Source: CAZYBU01 sp964645775
GTDB lineage: Bacteria > Spirochaetota > UBA4802 > UBA5550
Length of the DNA stretch: 30,718 bases
Assembly (NCBI GenBank): GCA_964645775.1
Contig: CAZYBU010000038.1
Span: forward strand, 1 to 30,718
Reading direction: 5' to 3'
Shown here: positions 30,402-30,718 of the stretch, piece after piece
How positions within the stretch are numbered: position 1 is the stretch's first letter
Layout of the letters: each line of letters begins with the position of its first letter
The notes under the pieces: model-generated
Seen by the model: only the letters and a program-made list of their open reading frames with translations
Told to the model about the DNA's origin: nothing
The model's database searches: none
Position numbers and translations under genes: made by a program

Positions 30402-30718
30402 CTACGCTGCCGAAAAATACTTTCTCTTGAAATACAACGACACGTTTACCAGGCTGATCAGCACCGGCACTTCAACCAGGGGGCCCACCACGGTTGCGAA
30501 GGCTATGGGTGAAGCGATACCGAATACGGCTATGGCCACCGCGATTGCCAGTTCGAAGTTGTTTCCCGAGGCGGTAAAGGCCAGGGTGGCGCTTCTTTCA
30601 TAGTCAGCACCAAGCTTTGATGCCATCAAAAAGCTCACCAGGAACATTATCACAAAATAGAAACTTAAGGGAATCGCGATCCACAGAACATCAAATGGCC
30701 GTGTTATAATCTGCTTTC
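30402..30718 (-). CDS. acr3: ACR3-family arsenite efflux permease, C-terminal part (runs off the window)
   Basis: The open frame reaches the right edge and includes about 105 C-terminal residues. They contain the ACR3 block YERSATLAFTASGNNFELAIAVAIAVFGI, then FATVVGPLVEVPVLI, with the preceding helix PFDVLWIAIPLSFYFVIMFLVSF. ACR3 exports arsenite through the inner membrane. The gene is read leftwards, so its start lies beyond 30718. The radical SAM gene and the arsC remnant follow on the same strand. A GTG at 30653 is internal and not the true start. Confidence 0.92.
   Translation of the reverse strand, partial: KQIITRPFDVLWIAIPLSFYFVIMFLVSFLMASKLGADYERSATLAFTASGNNFELAIAVAIAVFGIASPIAFATVVGPLVEVPVLISLVNVSLYFKRKYFSAA

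Noticed and set aside
1..30718. tRNA, rRNA or known riboswitch
   Set aside because: The intergenic regions were read on both strands for cloverleaf arms, T-box and common riboswitch cores. None was convincing, although a covariance-model search could still find a divergent one.

Overview
The window looks like a chromosomal segment of a Gram-negative bacterium with an anaerobic or facultatively anaerobic lifestyle. Supporting this are a Tat-exported molybdopterin oxidoreductase with a NrfD membrane partner, an oxygen-sensitive two-subunit class I fumarase, a tungsten-type aldehyde ferredoxin oxidoreductase, and many 4Fe-4S proteins. The FecR-domain protein, the stand-alone GHKL ATPase, and the PLD/VTT protein beside an endonuclease/exonuclease/phosphatase protein fit Spirochaetota or Desulfobacterota. 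I cannot fix the phylum from the sequence alone. No rRNA, tRNA, CRISPR array, integrase or intact transposase was seen.

Layout. 1-3.4 kb: a membrane-anchored ankyrin protein, endonuclease V, and a small amphi-Trp protein on the other strand. 3.4-9.3 kb: a six-gene sulfur operon on the + strand. It encodes a polysulfide/thiosulfate-reductase-like catalytic subunit, a four-cluster ferredoxin, a NrfD anchor, two half-size YeeE/YedE sulfur transporters and a membrane-anchored rhodanese-fold protein, and ends at a clear terminator. 9.3-12.3 kb: an acetate permease and class I fumarase alpha/beta, interspersed with gene remnants (a ferredoxin tail, a membrane-protein tail and a decayed malic enzyme). 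12.3-16 kb: PLD-VTT, EEP phosphatase and FecR protein. 16-22.9 kb, - strand: an isocitrate/isopropylmalate-type dehydrogenase, then a tightly coupled operon PAP2 > AOR > class II aldolase > DUF1295 with a good sigma70 promoter, then a GHKL ATPase.

23.3-25.3 kb: leuA preceded by what reads as a complete transcription attenuator: promoter, 27-residue leader peptide with a leucine run, antiterminator and intrinsic terminator. 25.3-26.3 kb: an AT-rich toxin-antitoxin pair bracketed by two nearly identical 71-bp direct repeats. 26.3-28.7 kb: a TetR regulator divergent from an acyl-CoA dehydrogenase, with a palindrome on the promoter. 28.7-30.7 kb, - strand: an arsenic locus, with the ACR3 C-terminal part running off the window edge, a radical SAM/SPASM enzyme and a broken arsenate reductase.

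Functional picture: the sulfur operon would import or reduce sulfane sulfur at the membrane. Acetate uptake, fumarase, the dehydrogenase and (formerly) malic enzyme belong to central carbon metabolism. The AOR/aldolase pair suggests an aldehyde-oxidation pathway feeding ferredoxin. The window also carries several decaying genes and two dispersed hairpin repeat families, so its intergenic regions have been remodelled.
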